A stretch of DNA of 64,000 bases from assembly GCA_020351875.1 (NCBI GenBank), contig CP070671.1:135010-199009 (forward strand), given 5' to 3'. A program made the translations under genes and the position numbers. Source of the DNA: Chromatiales bacterium (GTDB lineage: Bacteria; Pseudomonadota; Gammaproteobacteria; Steroidobacterales; GCA-2729495). Below, in pieces: positions 17,267 to 25,833 of the stretch. The notes under the pieces were generated by a model that had not been told where the DNA came from, did not search any database, and was given only the letters and a program-made list of their open reading frames with translations. Position 1 is the first letter of the stretch. Each line of letters opens with the position of its first letter.

Positions 17267-18048
17267 CTCGCCGGCTGAGCGGGCAGCAGTGTCCGCGCAA
17301 ACTCCAGGTCGCCCACCGTGTCGACATCCAGCGCGGCGCGCGCATCGCTGAGCAGCCGCGTGTCGATAGCCAGCTGCGTGCGCTTCGAAAGCAGGCGCAG
17401 CGCCCGGGGCAGACTCAACAGACCGGTCAGGTAACCGGCAACCGCCACGGGGCCCAGGATGCCGACGACCCGCCACGGTGTCTTGCGCGCCTGTTCGACC
17501 CGTTGCCACTCCGTCATCAATCGGCGGCCGCGGGCGGTGCGAAACAGGAACAGGTTGGTGCCGCAATAGGCTTCACCGGCAAAGCGCAGCGCCGTGCAAC
17601 GCGCGGTGGGGTAACTGGCCATCACGTCTGAGTGCCGCACGAGCCCGGCGGTGACGTCGCCGGTCGGGCCGTCGCCGGTGGCCAGCAGTTCCGCGACCAT
17701 GGCCGGGGTCAGCAGCGGGTGGTCTGCGGTGGTCAGCAGGATGCCCTGGTCTGCCGGTATGGCCGCCGCCGCCAGCGCCGCGCTGCGGGCCGGAGACCCG
17801 TCGCCATCCTGCCAATGCGCAAAGCCCGGAAAGCCCGCGAGGACGGGATTCAGCGCATTTCGGAACTCCGGATTGCCCACCACCCGGCATTGGGTGAAGC
17901 GCCCGACCTGCGCGAGAGTGGCCAAAACCCGCTCCAGCATGGGCTGGCCCCCCACCTGGGCCAGGGCCTTGCACGGCACCCCGGCTGCCCGGGCTACCGC
18001 CCCATCCGGGGTACGTTCCCCGGCCAGCAGGATTGCCGAATAGTCCAT
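17257..18048 (-). CDS. MobA-like NTP transferase
   Basis: A 263-residue nucleotidyltransferase with a GT-A Rossmann-type fold. The N-terminus SAILLAGERTPDG is a variant of the LAGG-x-S-x-RMG loop, with CKALAQVGGQPMLERVL supplying the conserved lysine, and ILLTTADHPLLTPAMV resembles the metal-binding D-x-P region. Family members (MobA, IspD, GlmU N-domain) join a nucleotide to a phosphorylated sugar, alcohol or cofactor. The C-terminal part (about residues 175-225) has hydrophobic segments that may contact the membrane. In this locus it could activate a head-group precursor as a CDP- or GDP-derivative; that is inference. Confidence 0.7.
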   Translation of the reverse strand: MDYSAILLAGERTPDGAVARAAGVPCKALAQVGGQPMLERVLATLAQVGRFTQCRVVGNPEFRNALNPVLAGFPGFAHWQDGDGSPARSAALAAAAIPADQGILLTTADHPLLTPAMVAELLATGDGPTGDVTAGLVRHSDVMASYPTARCTALRFAGEAYCGTNLFLFRTARGRRLMTEWQRVEQARKTPWRVVGILGPVAVAGYLTGLLSLPRALRLLSKRTQLAIDTRLLSDARAALDVDTVGDLEFARTLLPAQPASQA

Positions 18049-18457
18049 ATAAAACAGTAGCTTAAGGTAATTCTGGGGGCGTCTCCCCCGATTTTCGGCA
18101 GCGTTTCACGGGGCTGGGCTAATTTCAGTTATGAGACAAAAGTGCGAAATATGACCTGATTTGGGGTTTCCGTGCCGGGATTTATAAGTAACATATGCGA
18201 TTGGGTTTTGTGCGACCGGGCTGCAAGGACCTGTTCGGTCAGGCCGACAACGTGAGGTAAACTGTTGGCCGTTGGGGATGTTGGCCGAATCATTTGGTGC
18301 CCATCAACGGTCCAGTCTGTGCGCGTGCTAGCCGGGTTTGTCACCCCGGCTGGAGCATCACGAGCCATAAGTTATGTGCAGTCATTCTGTAGGGCGGCAA
18401 CGCCAGGGGAAAGTACTGCCGTAGTTGTGTGAGTGCGTTTTTTTGGGAGGGCGTTTT
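18049..18457. promoter_or_regulatory. 409-base divergent control region with two hairpins
   Basis: The longest gene-free stretch, clearly poorer in G+C than its surroundings, between the divergent NTP transferase and acyl-AMP ligase genes. A GGGGG/CCCCC hairpin (18075-18079 with 18085-18089, five-base loop) is followed by ATTTT. A nine-base-pair stem, one pair a G-U type wobble, lies at 18328-18336 with 18345-18353 around an eight-base loop. A TATAAG at 18182-18187 with TTGGGG 16 bases upstream is a weak promoter candidate for the ligase. GGAGG at 18446-18450 is the ligase ribosome site. No convincing small gene is seen, although a 79-codon frame exists on the minus strand (18129-18368). Confidence 0.45.
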
Positions 18458-20215
18458 ATGGACCGAGAGTCCCAGTCGATTCTGCGGCCCACGCCAATAG
18501 ATAGTCAGATCGAATTCCGTCCGGGCGACTTCGGCACGCTTGCCGAAGCCCTGGACTATTCGGCTCGGGGTGTTGCGGGCTTCAACTTTTATGGCCGCAA
18601 GGGTGAACTGAAAGACGTTCTGCCCTATGCCGAGTTGCGTTCGCGCGCCCTGGCCCAGGCCCGTCGCCTGCTGCAGCTGCAGCTGTCACGCGGTGACCGC
18701 GTTGCGCTGGTGGGTGAAACCACCGCCGACTTCGTAACGCTCTTTTTCGCCTGCCAGTACTCTGGCCTGGTACCCGTGCCATTGCCCGCGCCGGCCGGTC
18801 TCGGCAAACGTGATTTCTATATTCACCAGTTGCGAAACCTGGTGAAGACCGCCCAGCCCAAAGTGATGATCTCGTCCGCTGAACTCGTGCCGACAATGCA
18901 GGAAGCCGCCGGTGACCTGGGCCTGCGTTTCCTCGGTTCGGCGAAGTCTTTCAACGAACTCGACGAATCCACCCGCCCGCTGGTGCCGGCGACCCCGGAA
19001 GAGGCTGCGTACATTCAATACACCTCGGGCAGCACGCAGATGCCGCGCGGCGTGGTGGTGACGCAGCAGGCCGTGCTGGCCAACCTGCAGGCCATCATCC
19101 TGCATGGCGTTAAAGTCACCGAACAGGACCGCATGGTTTCCTGGTTGCCCTACTATCACGACATGGGCCTGGTCGGCCTGGTGCTGGTGCCGGTGGCGGC
19201 ACAGCGTTCTGCGGACTACATGGCGACCTCGACCTTTGCGCTGCGCCCGCGCGTGTGGCTTGAGCTGATGAGTCGGTCGCGAGGCACGATTTCATTTGCG
19301 CCGCCGTTTGGTTATGAGCTCGTTGCTCGTCGCGTTGGCTCGCTCGATGTCAGCCAATATGATCTGTCGGCCTGGCGTGTAGCCGGTGTCGGCGCCGAGA
19401 TGATTCGGGCCGAGACCCTGGAACATTTTGCCGAGGTGCTGAAGCCTGCCCGTTTCGACGCCACGGCTTTCCTGCCGTGTTACGGCATGGCGGAACATTC
19501 CCTGGCCATTACTTTCTCGCCCCTCGACGAGGGTGTGCGTTGCGACGTTATCGACCGTGACAAATTGTCGCGCGACAAGCAGGCCGAGCCGGCAACCACG
19601 AACGCCAGCGCGAAGGCCTTTGTGGACTGCGGCACTGCGCTGCCAGGTCACGAACTGCAGGTTCGGGACGAGAAGGGCGAAGAATTGCCGGAACGCCACA
19701 GCGGCACGATCTACGTGCGTGGACCCAGCATGATGTCGGGTTATTTCAACGAACCGGAGCTGACCAATCGTCACCTGTCCGCAGACGGCTGGTTCAATAC
19801 TGGTGATGTCGGCTACCGGGTGGGTGACAGGTTGGTGATCACGGGTCGCAGCAAGGACCTGATTATCGTGAACGGCCGCAACATCTGGCCACAGGACCTG
19901 GAATACATCGCCGAGCAGCAGTCCGGTATCCGCACTAACGACGCGCTGGCCTTCGAACTGACGACGGAACACGCCGACGAGCACACGATCGTACTGATCG
20001 TGCAGTGTCGCGAGACCGATGAAGCACGCCGCGCCGAACTCATCCAGAACATTCGCAATAGCGTGCGCACCGAATTTGCGACGGACTGTCACGTTGTGCT
20101 GGTGGCGCCGCACACGCTGCCACGGACCTCGTCGGGCAAACTGTCTCGCTCCCGTGCCCGGCTCGAGTTCCTCGAGTCAGAGAGCTGGGAGCAGCTCAGA
20201 ACGTCTGCGGCCTGA
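18458..20215 (+). CDS. Fatty acyl-AMP ligase / acyl-ACP synthetase (AasR-like)
   Basis: A 585-residue adenylate-forming enzyme of the FAAL type. The P-loop YTSGSTQMPRGV begins near residue 188, YHDMGLVGL near 229 is the family's substrate-pocket motif, and GWFNTGDVGY near 443 with the SGKLSR lysine at the C-terminus completes the adenylation domain. It would activate a fatty acid with ATP and load it on the ACP at 9947, feeding serine palmitoyltransferase; the Caulobacter counterpart AasR does this. ATG 18458 is fixed by GGAGG seven bases upstream. It heads an apparent plus-strand operon with the reductase-like SDR (33-base gap). A siderophore or polyketide FAAL is less likely since no synthase is near. 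Confidence 0.85.
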   Translation: MDRESQSILRPTPIDSQIEFRPGDFGTLAEALDYSARGVAGFNFYGRKGELKDVLPYAELRSRALAQARRLLQLQLSRGDRVALVGETTADFVTLFFACQYSGLVPVPLPAPAGLGKRDFYIHQLRNLVKTAQPKVMISSAELVPTMQEAAGDLGLRFLGSAKSFNELDESTRPLVPATPEEAAYIQYTSGSTQMPRGVVVTQQAVLANLQAIILHGVKVTEQDRMVSWLPYYHDMGLVGLVLVPVAAQRSADYMATSTFALRPRVWLELMSRSRGTISFAPPFGYELVARRVGSLDVSQYDLSAWRVAGVGAEMIRAETLEHFAEVLKPARFDATAFLPCYGMAEHSLAITFSPLDEGVRCDVIDRDKLSRDKQAEPATTNASAKAFVDCGTALPGHELQVRDEKGEELPERHSGTIYVRGPSMMSGYFNEPELTNRHLSADGWFNTGDVGYRVGDRLVITGRSKDLIIVNGRNIWPQDLEYIAEQQSGIRTNDALAFELTTEHADEHTIVLIVQCRETDEARRAELIQNIRNSVRTEFATDCHVVLVAPHTLPRTSSGKLSRSRARLEFLESESWEQLRTSAA

Positions 20216-20248
20216 CGTCTCCGGGGCATGCCCCCCGCGCCCGGATCC

Positions 20249-21184
20249 ATGACCAGCGGCACTGACCGCCCACAGTTGGTGGCCCTGACCGGGGCCACGG
20301 GTTACGTTGGCGGCGCAATCGCCCGCGGCCTTGCCGGCCGGGGCTACCGACTTCGCGTGCTGGCCCGGTCCCCCGAGCGATTGCCTCCAGGAATCGATGC
20401 AGACGTCGTGACGGGCGACCTGCTGGACGCCGGGGTGCTCGATGCGCTGGTCGCCGGTGTGGATGCCGTGGTGCACTGTGCCGGGGCAACCCGGGGCGCA
20501 ACGCAGCACCACTTCGATGCGGTGAATGTCACGGGTACGCTAAGGCTGGCGCACCGCGTGGTCGCCCGAGGTAATGTGCCTTTCCTGTTGATTTCTTCCC
20601 TCGCGGCGCGGGTGCCGCAGGTGTCGGCCTATGCGCGCAGCAAGCGCAGTGCCGAAGACCTGCTGAAGCGCACCCCCGGACTGCAATGGGCTGCGATGCG
20701 GGCACCAGCCGTGTATGGCCCGGGTAGTGACGAGTTGCTGGCGGTGTTGCGCTGGATGAATCGTGGCTGGTTTTTCGTGCCAGGTGACATCGACTCGCGC
20801 TTCTCGCTCATTCACGAAGACGATGTTGCCAGTGCGGTCGCCGCGTGGCTTGAGCATCCGGAGTTCACCGGCCCGTTCGACGTGGACGACCAGCACCCCG
20901 ACGGCTATAGCTGGAAGGAGTTTGCCCGCATCGCCGAAGAGGCCTTCGCCAGGCGCATCAGGGTGGTGCAACCGCCCGGGATCCTGCTTGATGTCCCTGC
21001 TGCGGTGAGCCAGTTCTGGGCGCGGTGCTGGGGTACGCGACCTGCGCTGACGCCCGACAAGTTGCGGCAGTTGCGCTTTCCCGACTGGGTTTGCGATGAG
21101 CGGCGCTTTTCCGAACAGACAGGGTGGCGTCCGGCCATTGATATCAAACAGGGGCTGGAAGGGTTGCGCGAGCAGCTGAAATAG
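20249..21184 (+). CDS. NAD-dependent epimerase/dehydratase family SDR, candidate ceramide reductase (CerR-like)
   Basis: A 311-residue extended SDR. The dinucleotide motif TGATGYVG is at residues 14-21 and the catalytic YARSK at 128-132 (Tyr128, Lys132), so it should be active with NAD(P)H. In Caulobacter an epimerase-like SDR encoded next to serine palmitoyltransferase and the acyl-ACP synthetase reduces the 3-keto group after N-acylation; this gene directly follows the ligase, matching that role. ATG 20249 was chosen over ATG 20228, which would add seven residues; neither has a strong ribosome site. A sugar epimerase for head-group synthesis is the main alternative. Confidence 0.75.
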   Translation: MTSGTDRPQLVALTGATGYVGGAIARGLAGRGYRLRVLARSPERLPPGIDADVVTGDLLDAGVLDALVAGVDAVVHCAGATRGATQHHFDAVNVTGTLRLAHRVVARGNVPFLLISSLAARVPQVSAYARSKRSAEDLLKRTPGLQWAAMRAPAVYGPGSDELLAVLRWMNRGWFFVPGDIDSRFSLIHEDDVASAVAAWLEHPEFTGPFDVDDQHPDGYSWKEFARIAEEAFARRIRVVQPPGILLDVPAAVSQFWARCWGTRPALTPDKLRQLRFPDWVCDERRFSEQTGWRPAIDIKQGLEGLREQLK

Positions 21185-21249
21185 CCGGGCACCTTGATCG
21201 ACCGGTCAGACGGGTCCCATCTGTCGCACAGGTTGCCGGAGAGCGGGTA

Positions 21250-21990
21250 GTGTTTTCGCTGGACGAGTTGAGCTTTCGCTACGAGCCGTACCCGATCGGA
21301 CTCGCGTGCCCACTGTTCCCCGAGGACCTCTACCGGGAGCTGGTAGCGACTTATCCGCCAGTCGAGCAGTTCGAGCGCAGTCGCATTGGCGTGAAATACG
21401 TGCTTTCCGATCGTGTGCGCCGCTCAGGCTATTTTCAGTTCCTGCGCGCAACGCCTGCCTGGCAGGACTTTTACCGCTGGGTGATCAGCGACGCTTTCAT
21501 CGTCCACCTGCTCGACGCGCTCGCCGCACGCGGTCTCGAGCTCCCCTATCGGCAGCGGGCGCCGGTACCGCGCTACTTGCGCCACCTGGCTTTTGGTCTG
21601 CTGGGGCGGCCGGATCACCGCGGCAGCTTGCGCAGTCGTTTCGAATTTTCGATGTTGCCTGCAGACGGCGGCAGTGTGATTCCGCACACGGACGCACCGG
21701 GCAAGGTCATCACGCTGGTGCTGTCCATGGCGGGCGAAGGCGAATGGGATACCGGCATCGGCGGCGGTACCGACGTGAACGTGCCGAAGCGCGCGGAACT
21801 GATCTTCAATCGCATGAACGACAAGGCCGGTTTCGACGATGTGGCCGTCGTTCACACCTTTCCATTTGTGCCCAACCAGGCCGTGGTTTTCTTGCGGACC
21901 TATAACTCCTGGCACTCGGTGCGACCGATGAAGGCCGCCGGTTCTGCACTGATGCGCCGCACCGTCACTATCAACGTGCTGGAAGCCTGA
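21250..21990 (+). CDS. 2OG-Fe(II) oxygenase superfamily protein (copy A)
   Basis: A 246-residue non-heme iron dioxygenase. VIPHTDAPGK near residue 140 supplies the HxD iron ligands and YNSWHSVRPM near residue 220 the distal histidine and 2-oxoglutarate arginine; the fold resembles prolyl 4-hydroxylase-type enzymes. It would hydroxylate a substrate using O2 and 2-oxoglutarate in the cytoplasm. The start is a GTG at 21250 with GGAG upstream. It follows the reductase-like SDR by 65 bases on the same strand, so hydroxylation of the sphingoid base, acyl chain or head group is attractive but unproven. Confidence 0.75.
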   Translation: MFSLDELSFRYEPYPIGLACPLFPEDLYRELVATYPPVEQFERSRIGVKYVLSDRVRRSGYFQFLRATPAWQDFYRWVISDAFIVHLLDALAARGLELPYRQRAPVPRYLRHLAFGLLGRPDHRGSLRSRFEFSMLPADGGSVIPHTDAPGKVITLVLSMAGEGEWDTGIGGGTDVNVPKRAELIFNRMNDKAGFDDVAVVHTFPFVPNQAVVFLRTYNSWHSVRPMKAAGSALMRRTVTINVLEA

Positions 21991-22054
21991 CCCCCACGGG
22001 CGCCTGCCTCGGCCGGGCCCCGGCTATAATTTGAGCCAGACCAGGAGCGGGTTG

Positions 22055-23935
22055 ATGGGCAAAGTCATTGGCTGGGGGATAGTCGGTTGCGGTGACGTTG
22101 CGGACCGCAAGTCGGGCGCGGCCTTCAACCTGGCTCCCGGCAGCCGGCTGGTCTCGGTGATGCGCCGGGATGGCAAGGCAGCGGAGGCCTTTGCCCGGCG
22201 GCACGGCGCCAAACACTGGACCACCGATGCACAGGCCGTCATCGAGCACCCTGAGGTTGACGCGGTGTACGTCGCCACGCCGCCCGCCAACCATCTCGAG
22301 TATGCGCTTGCAGTGGCGGCCGCCGGCAAAACCTGCCTGGTGGAAAAACCGGCCGGCCGTTCGCTCGCCGAGTTCCGGCAAGTGCACAGCCGCTTCCGCG
22401 CTGTCGGGTTGCCGTTGTTCGTGTCTTACTATCGACGTCAACTGCCCAGGTTTCGCAAGGTAAAGCAGATCATCGAATCTGGAGTGCTGGGTGAAATCGT
22501 TTCCATCGACTTCCGGATGGCGAAGCCACCGCGTGGCCATCCCTGGGGGCTCGACGTCGGGCAGAGCGGCGGCGGTCATTTCTACGGACTTGCGTGCCAC
22601 CTGCTCGACCTGTTCGACGACTGGTTCGGCGCGATCGAGTACACGGGCTCTGCCGTCAATAATGTGATTCCCCGCAACACCGCGGAAGATTGTGTCTCGA
22701 TGTCATTCCGCACTGCCAGTGGTGCCGTGGGCACCGCGTTGTGGAATTTCGCGGCCAGTTCTGGCGGCGATCGGCTGGTGATAGACGGTGTGAGAGGGCG
22801 CATTTCGATGCGCGGCACGTCGGTGGACAAGCCCGTGTACCTGGCATTCGATCATGACGCCCGCATCCGCTTGTGCGAGACGCAGCGGGAACGCAACTAT
22901 TTCCGGTGGCGGCAGCGTTTCGGTTTGCCGGCCCGCGAGAGGTTTCGATTCGCCAGGGCGACGACGCCTCACATGCCCATGATCGACGACATCACGAAGC
23001 GGCTGGCCGGGGGAGGGGATGTCGAGGACTCTGCCGACGCGGCTCTGCGGACTGCGGAACTGGTCGACCAGGTGCTGGCACCCTATTACGGCGGTCGCGA
23101 CGATGCGTTCTGGACCCGGCCGTCCACCTGGCAGAGCCTGCAGGCCAGGGCGTCGCGGCGCAGCCAGGACGCGATACCTCCCGCCTACCAGATCTCGCCG
23201 GCGCAGCTGCAGGAGTTCGAAGCCAGGGGATACATCGGGCCATTTCGGTGTGACGGGGACTGGCGGCGGTTATTAGTGCCGGTGAAAAAGGGCCGCAACC
23301 GCCACCTCGACGAAGCGGACCTCTTTGCCGTCTGTACGCATCCTTCGGTGCTGCAGCGGGTAGCCCAGGTGATGGGCCGTTCCCGGTTCTCGCTGTTCAA
23401 GTCGCGCTTCGTCGTGAAGATGCCGCGCGGCCACGCCGAGGTGGCCTGGCACCAGGACGTGGGGGATCGCAACGGCGGCTTCACACCTGACGGCAAGGCG
23501 GTACCGACCCTGGCTGTCTGGATGGGCATCGACTCCATCGCGCCGGACAACGGTGGCCTGGAGGTCATTCCGGGCAGCCACCAGCGGCTGATCGGCGACT
23601 ACAACAAGCAAATCAGGTCGGGTTTGCTCGAAAGCGGCGCACTCACCGCGGCCGACCTGGATCGCGCGGTGCCTGTGCTGCTGGAACCGGGCGAATTCAT
23701 CATTTACCACGGGTGGCTGTTGCACGGGAGCAGGCCGAATACATCGGCACGCCGGCGCGCGGGGCTGAACGTCCGCTTTGCGCCCCCTGGCCTGCAGTGT
23801 GAAGAGGAATTCCTCTACATCCCGATCGAAACGGTCGATGTACCACGGCACGACCTCGTGTTTGTGAACGACGTATGGGGCGGGCGGCCGCCCGACGCAG
23901 GCGACCCCGCAGAGCGCCTGCCGAAGGCCGGCTGA
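22055..23935 (+). CDS. Fusion of Gfo/Idh/MocA oxidoreductase and phytanoyl-CoA dioxygenase domains
   Basis: A 626-residue two-domain protein. Residues 1-345 form a Gfo/Idh/MocA dehydrogenase: GIVGCGDVADRK at the start binds NAD(P) and LVEKPAGRS (95-103) is the family EKP motif. Residues 390-610 form a PhyH-type 2OG-Fe(II) dioxygenase with HQD at 466-468 and the distal histidine near 557 (LLHGSRPN), followed by an arginine-rich segment. One polypeptide could both oxidise a sugar or cyclitol and hydroxylate a product. ATG 22055 has AGGAG seven bases upstream, and a TATAAT at 22025-22030 may be its -10 box. Sugar head-group tailoring is the natural guess. Confidence 0.85.
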   Translation: MGKVIGWGIVGCGDVADRKSGAAFNLAPGSRLVSVMRRDGKAAEAFARRHGAKHWTTDAQAVIEHPEVDAVYVATPPANHLEYALAVAAAGKTCLVEKPAGRSLAEFRQVHSRFRAVGLPLFVSYYRRQLPRFRKVKQIIESGVLGEIVSIDFRMAKPPRGHPWGLDVGQSGGGHFYGLACHLLDLFDDWFGAIEYTGSAVNNVIPRNTAEDCVSMSFRTASGAVGTALWNFAASSGGDRLVIDGVRGRISMRGTSVDKPVYLAFDHDARIRLCETQRERNYFRWRQRFGLPARERFRFARATTPHMPMIDDITKRLAGGGDVEDSADAALRTAELVDQVLAPYYGGRDDAFWTRPSTWQSLQARASRRSQDAIPPAYQISPAQLQEFEARGYIGPFRCDGDWRRLLVPVKKGRNRHLDEADLFAVCTHPSVLQRVAQVMGRSRFSLFKSRFVVKMPRGHAEVAWHQDVGDRNGGFTPDGKAVPTLAVWMGIDSIAPDNGGLEVIPGSHQRLIGDYNKQIRSGLLESGALTAADLDRAVPVLLEPGEFIIYHGWLLHGSRPNTSARRRAGLNVRFAPPGLQCEEEFLYIPIETVDVPRHDLVFVNDVWGGRPPDAGDPAERLPKAG

Positions 23936-23946
23936 CGGCCGACCGC

Positions 23947-24624
23947 TCAGAAGCCATACAGGCAGTCGTTCTGGCGGCGTCCGAGTCGTGCGATCAGGTG
24001 CGCGCCGAGGGCCTGAATATATTCGTGCGCGGCCCGGATGTTTTCCTCGCCGTATTTTTCCTTGTCCTCGAACATCACCACGGGGCGGCAGCGCTGCAGC
24101 GTCGCTTCGGCACCCCGGAGGGCGCGGAGTTCATAGCCCTCCACATCGAGCTTGATGAAATCGAGGATTTCCAGTTCGAGGTCGTCGATCAGGATAGTGG
24201 GAATGTCCCCCGGGCCAACGATTCGCCTGGAGATGGAGCGTTGCCACGGTGACAGGCTGAGCCGCACTTTCTCGTGACGGTCGGACAGTGCCACCTGCCG
24301 CGCGTGGACGCGATTCGCAAGTCCCCAGTCCCGCAGGTTCCGGTCCAGCGCAGCGAAGGTCTCCGGCGTGGGCTCGAAGGCGTAGATCGTGTCGAAGTGC
24401 TCAGCCATCGCGCGCGTGTAGGCGCCCACATGCGCACCCCCGTCGATGGCCACGCGGTGGCCCGGTACGTGCGACAGCGCGATGGCAATATCTTCGGTCT
24501 TGTAGGCGTTGCCTGCAGCGAAACGGCGGATAGTCTTCTGGCGCTGCTTGCCGGCTTTCCAGAGCCGGAACCAGTGGTAGCGCATATCCTCGTCCGGGAC
24601 CCAGAACTCGCCAACTTTCTTCAT
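23947..24624 (-). CDS. FkbM family SAM-dependent methyltransferase
   Basis: A 225-residue methyltransferase of the FkbM type. AIDGGAHVGAYTRAMAE (about residues 59-75) is the SAM-binding motif I, YAFEPTPETF follows as motif II, and FIKLDVEGYELRALRGAE (about 158-175) is the hallmark of this family. It O-methylates hydroxyl groups, often on sugars of glycolipids or polyketides. It is convergent with the fusion gene and stands alone between two plus-strand groups. The acceptor is unknown; a head-group sugar is likely in this setting. Confidence 0.85.
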   Translation of the reverse strand: MKKVGEFWVPDEDMRYHWFRLWKAGKQRQKTIRRFAAGNAYKTEDIAIALSHVPGHRVAIDGGAHVGAYTRAMAEHFDTIYAFEPTPETFAALDRNLRDWGLANRVHARQVALSDRHEKVRLSLSPWQRSISRRIVGPGDIPTILIDDLELEILDFIKLDVEGYELRALRGAEATLQRCRPVVMFEDKEKYGEENIRAAHEYIQALGAHLIARLGRRQNDCLYGF

Positions 24625-24770
24625 ATTTCGGAGTGCGCGTGTGTCCGGCCGGCAGCGCAGTCGAAGATGGTATCACCCGGCGGGCCGCACCCGGCAAGGG
24701 TGCCAGGCCGGGTGGATGCCAGTCCTGCCACCGCATAGAATCCCGCCGCTATGGCTAACGGGAGTCACTT

Positions 24771-25754
24771 GTGGCCCGGTTGTTGATCGGCAGTTCCCTG
24801 CGCCGCGTGGTGGAGCGCTGGCCGTTCGTTCACCACTGTATCTGGGCCGTGGAGGCTGCGGTGTTCGCGGTCTTCCTGGGCGTTTGCTGGTGCCTGCCCC
24901 TGAGCTGGGCCCAAGCCTTCGCGAGTCGTCTGATGAGCCGGGTTGGCCCCCGGCAGAACAAGCACCGGCACGTGCTGCGCAACCTGCGCATTGCATTTCC
25001 CGACCGCACGGACGCAGAGCGCGAGGCACTGGGCCGCGTGCTCTGGGGCAACGTCGGCAAGGTTTTCGCCGAGTATGCGCACCTGTACCGCATTCGACGT
25101 GCGGTGGCCCGGCGCGTGGAGGTGCACGGCGCCGAGCAACTGCAGGCCCTGGCGCGCGACGATCGCGCCGCGATACTCGTCACGCCCCACCTGGGCAACT
25201 GGGAAATCATCGGGTGCGTGGCGCATGCAGCCAGCCTGTCGCTGTCGGTCGTGTATACGCCGTTGCAGAATCCGTACCTGGATCGCATCATCTCGTGGTG
25301 CCGCCGGGCGCACAGTTCGGGGCTGCTGGCCCGCGACGACAGCGTGCGCCCGCTGATCAGCGAGATCGTCGCCAGGCGCTGTGTCGGCTTCGTGATGGAC
25401 CAGCGGGTAGACACCGGCTCGCCGGTGCCGCTGTTCGGGGTCGATAAACTGACGACGCTCGTGCCGGCACGCCTCGCGCTTCGTCACGGCGTGGACCTGG
25501 TGCCGATGCGCACCGAACGCCTGGCCGGCGGCCGTTTCCGGCTGACGATTTGCCCACCCATCGTGCCCGCAGACCCGGGCGCCAGCCGCGAAGAACAGGC
25601 GTTGCAAATGACGCGCCGTGTAAACCAGCTATTCGAGGCATGGATTCGCGAGCGGCCGGAAGACTGGTTCTGCACCAATCGGCTGTGGCCGAAAGACGCC
25701 GAGCCGGCCGCGGCTGCCGGGACGCTTGCTGAGCGGTCGCCGGGTCCAGCATAA
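24771..25754 (+). CDS. LpxL/HtrB-type lysophospholipid acyltransferase
   Basis: A 327-residue membrane acyltransferase of the lipid A biosynthesis family. One N-terminal membrane helix precedes the catalytic H-x4-E motif HLGNWE (His140, Glu145), and CVGFVMDQR near residue 205 is a conserved block. LpxL and LpxM transfer acyl chains from ACP to lipid A. The gene here is embedded among sphingolipid genes, so it could acylate lipid A or an analogous glycosphingolipid. The start is GTG 24771 with GGGAG six bases upstream. The C-terminal alanine-rich tail (PAAAAGTLAE) is dispensable-looking. Confidence 0.82.
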   Translation: MARLLIGSSLRRVVERWPFVHHCIWAVEAAVFAVFLGVCWCLPLSWAQAFASRLMSRVGPRQNKHRHVLRNLRIAFPDRTDAEREALGRVLWGNVGKVFAEYAHLYRIRRAVARRVEVHGAEQLQALARDDRAAILVTPHLGNWEIIGCVAHAASLSLSVVYTPLQNPYLDRIISWCRRAHSSGLLARDDSVRPLISEIVARRCVGFVMDQRVDTGSPVPLFGVDKLTTLVPARLALRHGVDLVPMRTERLAGGRFRLTICPPIVPADPGASREEQALQMTRRVNQLFEAWIRERPEDWFCTNRLWPKDAEPAAAAGTLAERSPGPA

Positions 25755-25833
25755 TTCGCAGCTGATTTCCCGGGCCCTGCGTCCTCTGCCCCGATTCGGG
25801 GCTTCCCGCGGCATTCCCGTCGGAGTGTGTTTC

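Noticed and set aside
16353-17631. Long plus-strand frames overlapping the phosphoesterase and NTP transferase
   Set aside because: They are out-of-frame shadows of high-G+C genes; the conserved motifs occur only in the annotated frames.
18129-18368. A 79-codon minus-strand frame in the divergent control region
   Set aside because: No ribosome site, composition unlike neighbouring genes and overlap with a hairpin; more likely chance than a gene.
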